DNA of 48,953 nucleotides from an uncultured Lachnospiraceae bacterium (GCA_905234595.1 CAJOID010000003.1:1-48953); one strand, 5' to 3'; counted from the stretch's first letter, positions 9,107 to 17,001 are shown. The notes: generated by a model not told the origin, from the sequence alone. Program-made: numbers and translations.

Positions 9107-9322
9107 ATGGGTGAAATGAAATCAATGACCGGTAACGAAGACTATTCAGTACTGTCAGCCAAAGAACTGGCGGAGAGACTGCATATAGGCAGAGACAAAG
9201 CCTATGCGCTGATCAAAAGCAAGAGCTTTCCGTCTATTAAGCTTGGCGGGCGATATATTGTCACTCTGAAAGCTCTGAATGAGTGGCTGGATCAGTACGA
9301 GTATAAGACATTTGCAGTATAA
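9107..9322 (+). CDS. xis: Excisionase-type helix-turn-helix protein
   Basis: This 71-residue protein consists of a single winged helix of the HTH_17/Xis family: SAKELAERLHIGRDKAYAL, then FPSIKLGGRYIVTLKALNEW. A strong AAGGAGG site precedes the ATG. It ends 10 nt before the integrase start. Such proteins bend DNA at the element ends and steer the integrase towards excision (Tn916 Xis). A role as a general transcription factor is possible, but position and size favour excisionase. Confidence 0.88.
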   Translation: MGEMKSMTGNEDYSVLSAKELAERLHIGRDKAYALIKSKSFPSIKLGGRYIVTLKALNEWLDQYEYKTFAV

Positions 9323-9332
9323 GGAGCAGGAG

Positions 9333-10601
9333 ATGTCTGAAAGAGCCGTAAAGGGCCAGGGTTCTTTTAAAGAAAACCCTGACGGAACAATCACATATCG
9401 TAAAGGTGTAGGTCTTAAGGATGACGGACGCAGGAAAACTCTGACGGTTACCGCTAAGAATCGTGCAGTATGTATGCGTCTGATGCAGGAGAAAGAGGAT
9501 AAATGGTTCAGGACCCGCTCTAATGGTGCCATTCTTGGATCGGACACTGTTGAGGAAATGTGCTTCAGGCATCTCCAGTATCAGATGGATGGCGGGGAGC
9601 TTAAGCCAAAATCTGCTGACAGACGTGAAGTAACTATAAAGAATCAGATAAGTGGATACTTTATAGGCAAGATGCAGGTACAGGCAGTTTCTTCTTCTGA
9701 TGTTGAGTCTCATATCAGCTGCCTGATACAGAAAGGATTATCATCTTCAACCATTGTCAAAGCGCTTGATGTGATAAATGCAGCTTATGAGTGGAGCGTT
9801 ATGAGAGGCGATGTGGAGTCTAATCCGGTTCTGCCTATAAAGAAGGGAATTAAAAAGCGTCTGTCCAAACTTGATTCCAAGACAGCTTCTGATGCAGATG
9901 TTATAGTCCTGTCGGTTGAGGAAGAGACGAAGTTCCTTGAGGAATGCCTTAAACGGTGGCCCACCGGACGATACGTATATTCCGGGGGATTATTTGGTCG
10001 GCTGTTACTCCATACGGGAATGCGTGTTGGGGAGATGATCAGTCTCAGATGGCGGGATTATGACAAGGAAACGGGCTTGCTGACCATAAACAAGAGCACG
10101 GCGATGGTGCGAAACCGTGATCAGAAGGCTGGCGAGAAGAATTATATCACGTCCGTGGGAACAACCAAGAATCAAAAGGCCAGGGTAATACAGCTTAGTG
10201 AAGAAGCGGTTCATGATCTTCAACTGATATATGAAAGAATGCCCGGAAGCGCAAACTGCCTTATCTGCAGATCTAAGAACGGGAATCCTTACACGGACAC
10301 GATGATGGAGCACTGTATGTCAACTATTTATAAGCATCTTGGATTTGATTCGAGCGTGAGCGGACTTCATGTACTCCGCAGAACGTTTGCAACGAGGATG
10401 TATGATAACGGCGCCGGAGTAAAGGAGATAGCTGCATACATAGGGGATCTGGAATCAACAACGATGCAATACTACATAGCTGCAAGAAAGAAAATGAAAG
10501 TCGGGGCAACTACGAAACAGTTTGTACCGATGCCGGGAAAAGGCAACGGAGTAAAAACAGATGAAGTAAAGAGGGAAGGTAATGGCGGTACTAAAGAATA
10601 A
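9333..10601 (+). CDS. int: Tyrosine recombinase (integrase)
   Basis: This 422-residue site-specific integrase of the phage/Tn916 type begins with an arm-binding beta domain (VKGQGSFKENPDGTITYRKG). A SAM-like core-binding domain follows (about residues 65-170), then the catalytic domain. Visible catalytic residues are the Arg in HTGMRVGEMISLRW, the Lys in TTKNQKARVIQL, HxxR in HVLRRTFATRM, and the nucleophile Tyr in STTMQYYIA. The usual LGH is IGD here. I chose ATG 9333 because AGGAG lies just upstream; the longer frame from 9279 would overlap xis. It should recombine the tRNA-Gln repeats. Confidence 0.95.
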   Translation: MSERAVKGQGSFKENPDGTITYRKGVGLKDDGRRKTLTVTAKNRAVCMRLMQEKEDKWFRTRSNGAILGSDTVEEMCFRHLQYQMDGGELKPKSADRREVTIKNQISGYFIGKMQVQAVSSSDVESHISCLIQKGLSSSTIVKALDVINAAYEWSVMRGDVESNPVLPIKKGIKKRLSKLDSKTASDADVIVLSVEEETKFLEECLKRWPTGRYVYSGGLFGRLLLHTGMRVGEMISLRWRDYDKETGLLTINKSTAMVRNRDQKAGEKNYITSVGTTKNQKARVIQLSEEAVHDLQLIYERMPGSANCLICRSKNGNPYTDTMMEHCMSTIYKHLGFDSSVSGLHVLRRTFATRMYDNGAGVKEIAAYIGDLESTTMQYYIAARKKMKVGATTKQFVPMPGKGNGVKTDEVKREGNGGTKE

Positions 10602-11064
10602 AACAGCAGGGAATTATATATGTGTATCCCAGGTTATTACACATGACCACGGATTGTCTCTTGTGGAACGAGGGTTATTGCTTACCCTTTTATCTCTCCC
10701 GGACAACTGGCACCTGACGGTCAAGGGGTTGCAGCAGATACTGCCGGACGGCAAAGACAGGATAACCAACGCGCTTAACGGTCTGATAGATAAAGGCTAT
10801 GTGACCAAAGAGCAGGAACGTGGAGAAGCTGGTAAGTTCGCAACAAATATCCTGGAGGTTCATGATTCACCGATGACGGGAAACCCGGTAGCGGAAAACC
10901 CGCCAGCGGCTAAACCGTCACCGGGAAATCGGCCACAAGATTATAAATATATATCAAATAATCAAGAATACTACAAACATAAGAGAAAGCCGAATCCGTT
11001 CAATCAATACGAACAGCATACATATGACTACGAAGCTTTGGAGAAGGCACTCATCTGTAACTGA
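10582..11064 (+). CDS. Helix-turn-helix replication-type protein
   Basis: This 160-residue protein has an N-terminal winged helix (about residues 10-85: LSLVERGLLLTLLSLPDNWHL, TNALNGLIDKGYVTKE) like that of plasmid and ICE replication initiators and phage replisome organisers. A Pro-rich linker (MTGNPVAENPPAAKPSPG) and a polar tail ending near a YDYEALEKAL helix follow. It overlaps the integrase end by 20 nt and precedes parM. A role in replication of the excised circle is inferred; a transcription regulator is the alternative. Confidence 0.65.
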   Translation: MAVLKNKTAGNYICVSQVITHDHGLSLVERGLLLTLLSLPDNWHLTVKGLQQILPDGKDRITNALNGLIDKGYVTKEQERGEAGKFATNILEVHDSPMTGNPVAENPPAAKPSPGNRPQDYKYISNNQEYYKHKRKPNPFNQYEQHTYDYEALEKALICN

Positions 11065-11087
11065 TGTCGGTCAAAAAGGAGGAGATT

Positions 11088-12026
11088 ATGGACGTTAAAT
11101 GCATTCAGGGAGACAAAACTCCCGCAACTATCATAGCCGTTGACAATGGAAACGGTAACACAAAGACAGAGCATCTGCATTTTAAAAGTGGTGTGGATGT
11201 CTACATGCAGGAACCCACACTTAACAAGGATTATTTCCTGATTGATGGGAAGTATTATGTTGTGGGCGAAAGCCATATGACATATCAGGGTGATAAGACA
11301 AATTCTGATGAATGTTACATTCTGACCATGGCAGCGATAACCATGGAGCTGGAATACAGACAAATGACCACGGCACAGATAATCCTGTCGGTCGGTCTGC
11401 CACTCGGATGGTGTGGCAAAGACAAAAAGGAAGAGCTTAAAACTTATATGCTTCGGTCGCGCAGTGTAGATGTTATGCATCATGATATGAATTATCATTT
11501 CGAGATAGTTGATGTAGATGTATATCCTCAGGGGTTTGCGGCAATCTGCGGTCGGTATGCGATGAATGGGATAAACATGATAGCTGATATCGGCAACGGC
11601 ACCATAAATATGATGCAGATCAAGGATGGAATCCCGAAAGAAAGCAGCATATATACAGAAAAGATGGGAGTCGCAAGATGTGTTGATGATATCAGGAAAG
11701 AACTCTCCGAAATGTATGCCGATGATGTTCCGGAGGATATGTTTGAAAGCTATCTGATCAATGGCACTGCAGGTAAGACAGGGAAGGTTGTTGATGTCGT
11801 CAGGAGGATAGCCGGCAGCTACAGTGAAGAGGTTATTAAGAGGATCTACAGTTATGGATTTAAGGAAGATCTGATGACGCTTTATATAATCGGTGGCGGA
11901 GGACGGATACTTAAGAATTTTTCAGAGTTCTGGAAGATACCAAGGGTGATATTCATAGATGATATCTGTGCCAATGCGAAGGGGTTTGCATTACTGAGCA
12001 GTCAAAAGATTCAGAGGACAAAGTGA
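11088..12026 (+). CDS. parM: ParM/Alp-like actin-type segregation ATPase
   Basis: This 312-residue protein of the actin/Hsp70 ATPase superfamily is the plasmid ParM/StbA type. The phosphate-1 loop AVDNGNGNTK, phosphate-2 loop IADIGNGTINMM and adenosine motif YIIGGGGRIL are all present. ParM filaments push plasmid copies apart. Start ATG 11088 is preferred because AAAGGAGG stands 5 nt upstream; the ATG at 11064 overlaps the preceding stop but has no such site. The gene for its likely centromere-binding partner follows after 1 nt. A partition system on an integrated element suggests an extrachromosomal phase. Confidence 0.87.
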   Translation: MDVKCIQGDKTPATIIAVDNGNGNTKTEHLHFKSGVDVYMQEPTLNKDYFLIDGKYYVVGESHMTYQGDKTNSDECYILTMAAITMELEYRQMTTAQIILSVGLPLGWCGKDKKEELKTYMLRSRSVDVMHHDMNYHFEIVDVDVYPQGFAAICGRYAMNGINMIADIGNGTINMMQIKDGIPKESSIYTEKMGVARCVDDIRKELSEMYADDVPEDMFESYLINGTAGKTGKVVDVVRRIAGSYSEEVIKRIYSYGFKEDLMTLYIIGGGGRILKNFSEFWKIPRVIFIDDICANAKGFALLSSQKIQRTK

Positions 12027-12027
12027 G

Positions 12028-12558
12028 ATGGCGGGATGCTACAAGTGTACCAATGTCAAATTCAATATGAATGATGCCAGGCAGAAAAAGGCGTACGAGA
12101 TTCTGCAGCGTGCAAAGGGTAAGTATTCGTATGGAGTCCTGATCTCTGATGCCCTGCTGAAGGCTTACCGACAGGCACAGATACCTGCCAATCTCGTTGA
12201 AGATGATGGAACCATCATCCCAAACAACTATTTTGTCGTGGACGATAAAGGCCTGGACCATTTTGCAGATATGATGGCGGAAAGATTATTGAAGACTGAT
12301 CATATGAAACAATTGCTTGGTAGTATCGGTGAACTTGAAGATCGCATCGGAGAGATCGACGGATACATGCAACTGGGAGAAGTTTTAAAGATGAAGCCGG
12401 AAGCTACTGATGCAGATAATCGGAGCATACATGACTCATCTGAGGAGAAACAGAGCCAGGCGAATGCTTCCGGTGAGGAAACTGATATAAATGATGAATC
12501 CGTATCAAAAGGGAATGTGGAGATTTCCGATGCGATGCTTCAATTTGCGTGCGGATAA
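12028..12558 (+). CDS. parR: ParR-like centromere-binding protein
   Basis: This 176-residue protein directly follows parM. The N-terminal half (about residues 10-55: FNMNDARQKKAYEILQRAK, YGVLISDALLKAYRQ) has the ribbon-helix-helix-like look of ParR proteins. A coiled-coil stretch (LLGSIGELEDRIGEIDGYMQ) and a low-complexity acidic tail follow. The call rests on order next to parM as much as on sequence. It would bind repeated sites (parC) and the end of ParM filaments. The reading frame stays open after its stop at 12556-12558 (see the Cys-rich frame). Confidence 0.7.
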   Translation: MAGCYKCTNVKFNMNDARQKKAYEILQRAKGKYSYGVLISDALLKAYRQAQIPANLVEDDGTIIPNNYFVVDDKGLDHFADMMAERLLKTDHMKQLLGSIGELEDRIGEIDGYMQLGEVLKMKPEATDADNRSIHDSSEEKQSQANASGEETDINDESVSKGNVEISDAMLQFACG

Positions 12559-12566
12559 GGCTACCG

Positions 12567-12660
12567 GATCCGGCACCGGGTTCCTAAACGGGTACCGAAT
12601 GAAACGGCATCAGAATATGGATTGGAACCAGATCCGGTACCGGGTACCCGGTTCGGTTCC
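12567..12660 (+). repeat. CCGG-rich repeats after parR, candidate centromere
   Basis: GATCCGGCACCGGGTT (12567-12582) recurs as GATCCGGTACCGGGTA (12631-12646). Further GGTACC, ACCGGGT and GGTTCC words lie between and after them, some as inverted pairs. They are placed just after parR, so they could be a parC-type site. Such sites more often lie upstream of parM, so this is tentative. Confidence 0.35.
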
Positions 12661-12930
12661 ATCAATTCATTTTATTGTGAATGCCCATGTTACTGTACAA
12701 TGCCCCGGGATAAAGCTCACATCTGTAAACGATGCTCGCATTATCCCTGCATATCCGCCCGTACCGTCCGGCAGATATATCCTTCTTCAAAGGGGAAGTC
12801 TATATCTGCCGGACTCACGAAGACCACTTACATCCCCCGGGCGAGACCGACGCGGAAGACGCGATCATGTAGTGGGGATGTAAGGCAAGTTTCGCAATGT
12901 GGCAAGCCACATTGCACCGCTTGCAGATAA
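12622..12930 (+). CDS. Possible Cys-rich small protein (TTG start)
   Basis: A 102-codon frame contains FYCECPCYCTMPRDK followed by CKRCSHYPC. This dense Cys/His pattern looks like a small zinc-binding module. It is in the same frame as parR, which stops 63 nt upstream, and the only start in the gap is TTG at 12622, without a clear ribosome-binding site. Its second half runs through the oriT hairpins and is probably not meaningful protein. It could be a short gene, an old parR extension cut by a stop codon, or chance. No function is proposed. Confidence 0.3.
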   Translation: MEPDPVPGTRFGSINSFYCECPCYCTMPRDKAHICKRCSHYPCISARTVRQIYPSSKGKSISAGLTKTTYIPRARPTRKTRSCSGDVRQVSQCGKPHCTACR

Positions 12931-13005
12931 GCCTGACGGCTTATCCGCTTCGCTAAACTTGCCAGGGGCTCTGCCCCTTGGATCCTCGGCAAAGGGTAAA
13001 ACCCT
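12767..13005 (+). other. oriT-like region with nested inverted repeats
   Basis: Just upstream of mobC lies a chain of perfect inverted repeats. TCCGGCAGATATA (12767-12779) pairs with 12801-12813. CTTACATCCCC (12827-12837) pairs with 12874-12884. GGCAAGTTT (12884-12892) pairs with 12955-12963 and encloses two hairpins: GCAATGTGG/CCACATTGC (12894-12915) and GATAAGCC/GGCTTATC (12926-12945). AGGGGC/GCCCCT (12964-12978) and AGGGT/ACCCT (12993-13005) follow. Position directly before mobC and the relaxase, plus this density of hairpins, fits an origin of transfer. The nic site cannot be read with confidence. Confidence 0.65.
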
Positions 13006-13050
13006 CTGCACACCCCGCCCGACCTACGCTGATGAGGAGGAACTGGTCAT

Positions 13051-13431
13051 ATGCGTAAGCGAAACAAAGCCGTATATATCCGCATGAACGATGCTGAATA
13101 TGACCAGCTCCTGTCAAAGGTGGCTGAGTCGGGCGTCAGCATCCAGTCGTATATGGTAAGTGCTGCCTTGGGTGCACATCTGACTACTGCACAGGAAATG
13201 GCTGCCCTTAATGACCAGAACCGACTGTTTGCTGATATGGACAAGCAGCTCCGTGGTATGGGAACCAACTTAAACCAGCTTGCCCATACTGCCAACGCGA
13301 CAGGCTCGCTGCCGTCGCACAGGCAGTTGGAAGAGCTTGGCGATGAAGTATCTGAGCTCAGAAAGGAAATTGGAAATATATGGCGATCAACAAGACTGTC
13401 AATAAATCCTCAAAATCCCACGGGGCAATGA
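13051..13431 (+). CDS. mobC: MobC relaxosome accessory protein
   Basis: This 126-residue protein of the MobC family has an N-terminal ribbon-helix-helix (RNKAVYIRMNDAEYDQLL, VSIQSYMVSAAL) and the typical MobC helix with GTNLNQLAHTANATG. It binds near oriT and helps the relaxase nick. A GAGGAGG site precedes ATG 13051. The end overlaps the relaxase gene by 52 nt, a usual arrangement in MOBP elements. Confidence 0.93.
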   Translation: MRKRNKAVYIRMNDAEYDQLLSKVAESGVSIQSYMVSAALGAHLTTAQEMAALNDQNRLFADMDKQLRGMGTNLNQLAHTANATGSLPSHRQLEELGDEVSELRKEIGNIWRSTRLSINPQNPTGQ

Positions 13432-14660
13432 GGAACTGCATAGAGTATGTACTCAGGGATGAAAAGGTACGTGATGGATTGTGTATGGTCACCGGACCGT
13501 TCGTGGCGGAAGAGATTAACTATGATACCGTATATAATGCTTTTCTCGATGAAAAGAGGATATGGGATAAGGATTCTGCCAGGATGTATGCCCATAACAT
13601 CATATCTTTCCATAAGGATGAGAACATAACCGCAGAAGATGCGTATCAGTTTGGGATCGATTTTGCGGAGAAGTGGTTTGATGGGTTTCAGACTCTTGTG
13701 GCGGTGCATCAGGATAAGGATCATATCCATATCCACATGGTGACCAACAGCGTGAGCTACATAGATGGTCATAAACTCCATAATTCCCGGAATGACTTAC
13801 AGAGGATGAAGGATCTGACCAATCAGATGTGTATGGACCGGGGACTCACAATAGCCGTGAAAGGACATCACTTTGACGGATCGCTTATGGAGCAGTATGA
13901 AATATCGACATGGTCCAAGGATAAGTTCAATCTGCTGGTGAATGATTCTAAAAAGAGCTATCTGGCGGATTGCGGACTGGCTATAGACGGAGTCCTTGCT
14001 AAAGGATGTGAATCCAGAGAGCAGTTCATCGCAGGGATGCTTGAGGCAGGATGGAGTGTTACATGGACGGACAGCAGGAAGAATATCACATTTGAAAATG
14101 AGGATGGCAAGAAAGTAAGAGATACCAATCTTAATAAGACATTCAACTTAAATGTCGGAAAGGAGGTACTGTATGCCGAATTTGAGAGACGTAAGAACGA
14201 AAGAGAACGAATTAAGCAGCAACAGCTTGACAGAGACAGACAGCAACTATCAGATGAGCAGCTCAGACAGTACTATGCAGAAGTCGAATCAGCTGTCACC
14301 GGAGCAGGAGCTGATACGGAAGCAGTCGGATACGATCAGACAGCTGACCCGGGAGAGGGATCGACTGTTAGCAGAGGGGAGACCGGAAGACCGGGAGAAG
14401 ATTTCGACGCTTTCCTCGCAGAATTTGACGCTAGAGAACAAGATGTCGGAAATGCAGTCAGATCATCAATCCGAGATAGCAGACATGAACGCCGAAATAT
14501 CAGCATTGCGGAATCAGAATCAGTCACTAATGAACACCGTTCAATCGCTTACGAGGAGCAACGACGACTTGAGGAACAGGAATGGCTTGATGCTGAGAGA
14601 GAAGCAGGAGAAGTTGGAGGACGATCTTGCGTCAGCTTTGAATCTGATATCGATCTCTGA
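13380..14660 (+). CDS. mobA: MOBP-type relaxase (MobA/VirD2 family)
   Basis: This 426-residue relaxase nicks oriT and leads the transferred strand. The N-terminal nuclease domain begins MAINKTVNKSSKSHGAM and includes a candidate catalytic Tyr in CIEYVL. It has the RMYAHNIISFHKDE motif and the metal-binding three-His motif HIHIH (H115, H117, H119). The C-terminal 160 residues are charged and of low complexity. From 14173 on, that part shares its DNA with the next gene in another frame. Cognate oriT-like DNA lies upstream of mobC. Confidence 0.93.
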   Translation: MAINKTVNKSSKSHGAMRNCIEYVLRDEKVRDGLCMVTGPFVAEEINYDTVYNAFLDEKRIWDKDSARMYAHNIISFHKDENITAEDAYQFGIDFAEKWFDGFQTLVAVHQDKDHIHIHMVTNSVSYIDGHKLHNSRNDLQRMKDLTNQMCMDRGLTIAVKGHHFDGSLMEQYEISTWSKDKFNLLVNDSKKSYLADCGLAIDGVLAKGCESREQFIAGMLEAGWSVTWTDSRKNITFENEDGKKVRDTNLNKTFNLNVGKEVLYAEFERRKNERERIKQQQLDRDRQQLSDEQLRQYYAEVESAVTGAGADTEAVGYDQTADPGEGSTVSRGETGRPGEDFDAFLAEFDAREQDVGNAVRSSIRDSRHERRNISIAESESVTNEHRSIAYEEQRRLEEQEWLDAEREAGEVGGRSCVSFESDIDL

Positions 14661-15639
14661 TAAGAAGCATAAAGAGGAAATAGCCCGGCTTAAGGCTGAT
14701 TATGAGAAACGCATCAAGGCAGCTGAGGATCACGCGGCTGAAGTGGAATCCAGATGTGCCAGGGATAACGAGATGGCAGCGAAAGCCAGAAGAGAAGGGG
14801 AAGAATATCGGGATAAGTATGAACAACTGCTTGAAAAAGAAGAGGCACATATCGATGAACTGGCTGATCAGAAGATCGCAGATGAAAAGAAGTATCTTCG
14901 TGAAACTAAAAAGGCGGAGGTTGAGGCGATCAGAATTGCGTGTGACAAAAAGATAGAGAGGCACAGAGTTTTGTTTGCCTTAATGTACTCCGCAAAGGAA
15001 ACCTGGCATGTCGTTGCCTTTGCATTCTGCATCATGTGGGATTTTATCCAGACGCTGTCTTCCACATATCTGCGCGGACAGTTTGTCGAGTTTGGAGGCT
15101 ATATAAAGGAATATGTCGGGTTCGTCAGGTCACATACCGGTTTATGGGTCAAGGCTCTGGCGGATAAGGCGCTACTGATATCGGATGCAAGGGTGGCAGC
15201 CGTTGTATACTGGATAATAACGATCTTGATGGCGTTAGTGCTTGTGCTGTTTTTCTATGGTGTACCGCTTGGAGTCATTGTTGGCGGTGGCAGAGCATAT
15301 CTAAGCAGTAAGAAGTATGATAAGATCGCCAGATGGCTTATGATCAGCTCCGCGATTGCGGTTATAGCCTTATCATCCGAATGTGTCGGAGTTCGACTGC
15401 CGTTAAATGCGATCCTCCTGTGGCTGATCATACAGGTGGCATATCCCGTGATCCGGTATATACTGATTCCGTTTGGGAGCATGGTATGCGTCAACATATC
15501 CGAAATGTCAGAGGATAGCAGGAAGGAACTCATTACTGCAATCATATATGCAGTACTGATCATAGGAGGGGCCTGGATCATTCTTTGGGCGACATCATCA
15601 TTTGTAAGGGAAGTTTCAGCGATGATGACACCTCAATAA
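14173..15639 (+). CDS. Coiled-coil membrane protein (DUF6040-like), overlaps relaxase
   Basis: This 488-residue protein starts at ATG 14173, 6 nt after a strong AAGGAGG inside the relaxase gene; an earlier ATG at 14152 lacks one. Residues 30-255 form a long charged coiled coil (ERDRLLAEGR, KLEDDLASAL, AEVEAIRIACDKK). About five membrane helices follow between residues 270 and 480. Proteins of this layout follow relaxases on many Clostridia elements and are called DUF6040; the function is unknown. A role linking the relaxosome to the membrane is inference. The first 488 nt overlap the relaxase gene in a different frame. Confidence 0.8.
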   Translation: MPNLRDVRTKENELSSNSLTETDSNYQMSSSDSTMQKSNQLSPEQELIRKQSDTIRQLTRERDRLLAEGRPEDREKISTLSSQNLTLENKMSEMQSDHQSEIADMNAEISALRNQNQSLMNTVQSLTRSNDDLRNRNGLMLREKQEKLEDDLASALNLISISDKKHKEEIARLKADYEKRIKAAEDHAAEVESRCARDNEMAAKARREGEEYRDKYEQLLEKEEAHIDELADQKIADEKKYLRETKKAEVEAIRIACDKKIERHRVLFALMYSAKETWHVVAFAFCIMWDFIQTLSSTYLRGQFVEFGGYIKEYVGFVRSHTGLWVKALADKALLISDARVAAVVYWIITILMALVLVLFFYGVPLGVIVGGGRAYLSSKKYDKIARWLMISSAIAVIALSSECVGVRLPLNAILLWLIIQVAYPVIRYILIPFGSMVCVNISEMSEDSRKELITAIIYAVLIIGGAWIILWATSSFVREVSAMMTPQ

Positions 15640-15807
15640 CGAGCAATTATTGAATATAACCGCAAAATTATGGCCGGGACACTATCTTAAATGTCAGAAT
15701 GATTGATGATTAGACTGAGAATTGGTACAATCGTGTGGAAAGTGATTTTCGTGGAGCTGAATTAAACTGGATTTAGATATCTATGAGTAGATTTATGTAG
15801 GTGTATC

Positions 15808-16767
15808 ATGCTAAAGAAGAAACTCTCCATAGAAGAGCAGATAGAAGATTTAAAGTCAAAGAATGTGAAATTTGAACTGTACAATGTTGAGGAAGCAAAA
15901 AAATTCCTTCAGTATAACAACTATTATTTTAAACTTAAGTCTTATGCTCGGAATTATACGAAATATAGTAAAACCGAGGATAAGAATAAGTATATTAATC
16001 TGGATTTTGCCTATCTGGTAGAACTTAGTTCATTAGATAGTCTTCTGAGAAGAGTAATTGTGGGATTATGTCTTGATATTGAACACGTTATCAAAACAAG
16101 ATTTATGCGGGATATAACTAATAATACAAAAGAAGATGGATATGAAATCGTAAAAAAATATATAGACATGGATTACTCGGTGTTAGTTGCCCTTTATTCG
16201 AATAAGGATAGGTCGGCGACAAAAGAACTTATTGAGAAGATAAAGGATAATGAAGAAGAAATACCGGTTTGGAAAATGATAGAAGTTCTTTCGCTTGGTC
16301 GTTTTATAGAGTTATACACTCTGTATTATGATACCTATGGCGGGAGTTCTTACTCTTCATATCTTGGGAGCGTCAAATTTTTACGAAATGCTGCAGCACA
16401 TAATACCTGCTTGTTGAATTCATTAAGAAAACCGTACGCGATAAAGATTAACAAGTGTATGGATATCATGGATGCGTTGTCTAAGTCTAAGAAATTCGAA
16501 ACGAGTTATAAAACCAAGATGGAAAATCCGGTTATACATGATTTTGTGGTAACGCTGTTTGTATATTATGATGCGCTTAATACAGTGGGAAACAGAAGTG
16601 TTCGCGACAGAGGAATGGCGGAGATACAACAATTATTCTTTGATACCATGTTGCGAAATAAGGATTATTTTGTTAAGAATGATGTAATAGTTTCCGATTA
16701 TAGATATATATGTCAGGTTATTGAATACTTAGAGAACTGCAGAAATAAGCCTGTTTTGAAAAAATGA
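15808..16767 (+). CDS. abiF: Abi_2/AbiF-type HEPN abortive infection protein
   Basis: This 319-residue protein of the Abi_2 (AbiD/AbiF) family carries the N-terminal signature KKKLSIEEQIEDLKSKNVKF and YNNYYFKLKSYARNY. The HEPN-type ribonuclease motif RxxxxH is RNAAAH (R193, H198). Such proteins cut RNA and stop growth upon phage infection. The gene is markedly AT-rich against its neighbours, a sign of separate acquisition. Its TGA stop is followed at once by the promoter of a small structured RNA, as in loci with the abiF RNA motif, in which the RNA is thought to act with or against the protein. Confidence 0.88.
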   Translation: MLKKKLSIEEQIEDLKSKNVKFELYNVEEAKKFLQYNNYYFKLKSYARNYTKYSKTEDKNKYINLDFAYLVELSSLDSLLRRVIVGLCLDIEHVIKTRFMRDITNNTKEDGYEIVKKYIDMDYSVLVALYSNKDRSATKELIEKIKDNEEEIPVWKMIEVLSLGRFIELYTLYYDTYGGSSYSSYLGSVKFLRNAAAHNTCLLNSLRKPYAIKINKCMDIMDALSKSKKFETSYKTKMENPVIHDFVVTLFVYYDALNTVGNRSVRDRGMAEIQQLFFDTMLRNKDYFVKNDVIVSDYRYICQVIEYLENCRNKPVLKK

Positions 16768-16796
16768 TTGACGCAGTTGATCACAAGACATATAAT
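16768..16796 (+). promoter_or_regulatory. Near-consensus promoter for small RNA after abiF
   Basis: TTGACG (16768-16773), a 17-bp spacer and TATAAT (16791-16796). The -35 box begins at the base after the abiF stop codon. Confidence 0.85.
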
Positions 16797-16802
16797 TAAA
16801 CC

Positions 16803-16896
16803 AACGAACGAAAACCTTCGAGGTTTTCAGCGGAAGCGGTGCCAGCATCAATTCCGTACTTGAAGAAACTAGAACACTTTCGGGTGTTCTTTTTTC
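16803..16896 (+). ncRNA. abiF-associated structured small RNA (about 94 nt)
   Basis: Transcription from the promoter at 16768 should start near 16803 and stop at a Rho-independent terminator, giving about 94 nt. Three hairpins are visible: GAAAACC/GGTTTTC around a TTCGA loop (16810-16828); CGGAA/TTCCG (16831-16856) with a GC-rich inside; and the terminator AGAACAC/GTGTTCT (16871-16890) with a T run to 16895. No coding frame is evident. Placement directly after an AbiF gene matches the abiF RNA motif described for such loci, where the RNA is a likely antitoxin or guide partner. I could not match it to a covariance model. Confidence 0.72.
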
Positions 16897-16956
16897 ATGT
16901 TCCCAGTAGATTTGAGTGATTTCGAGCAGTTCTCGCTATAGTAGATTGACTTGCAT

Positions 16957-16998
16957 GCCCTCCGGCGCTTAGATTTAGTTAAGCGCAGGAGGGCTTTT
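16957..16998 (+). terminator. Repeated hairpin element, copy 1 (directly before XRE gene)
   Basis: GCCCTCC (16957-16963) pairs with GGAGGGC (16988-16994). Inside, GCGCTTA pairs with TAAGCGC around an AGATTTAG loop, and TTTTATT follows. It ends only 3 nt before the ATG at 17002, so it acts either as a terminator for upstream transcripts or as a structure over the ribosome-binding region. A second copy, with the same loop and similar 5' flank (GATTNACTTG), is at 21950. Confidence 0.6.
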
Positions 16999-17001
16999 AT
17001 T

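Noticed and set aside
14173-15639. DUF6040-like membrane protein considered as part of a type IV secretion system
   Set aside because: It has no VirB/Trb motif, and no ATPase or coupling protein is present in the element.
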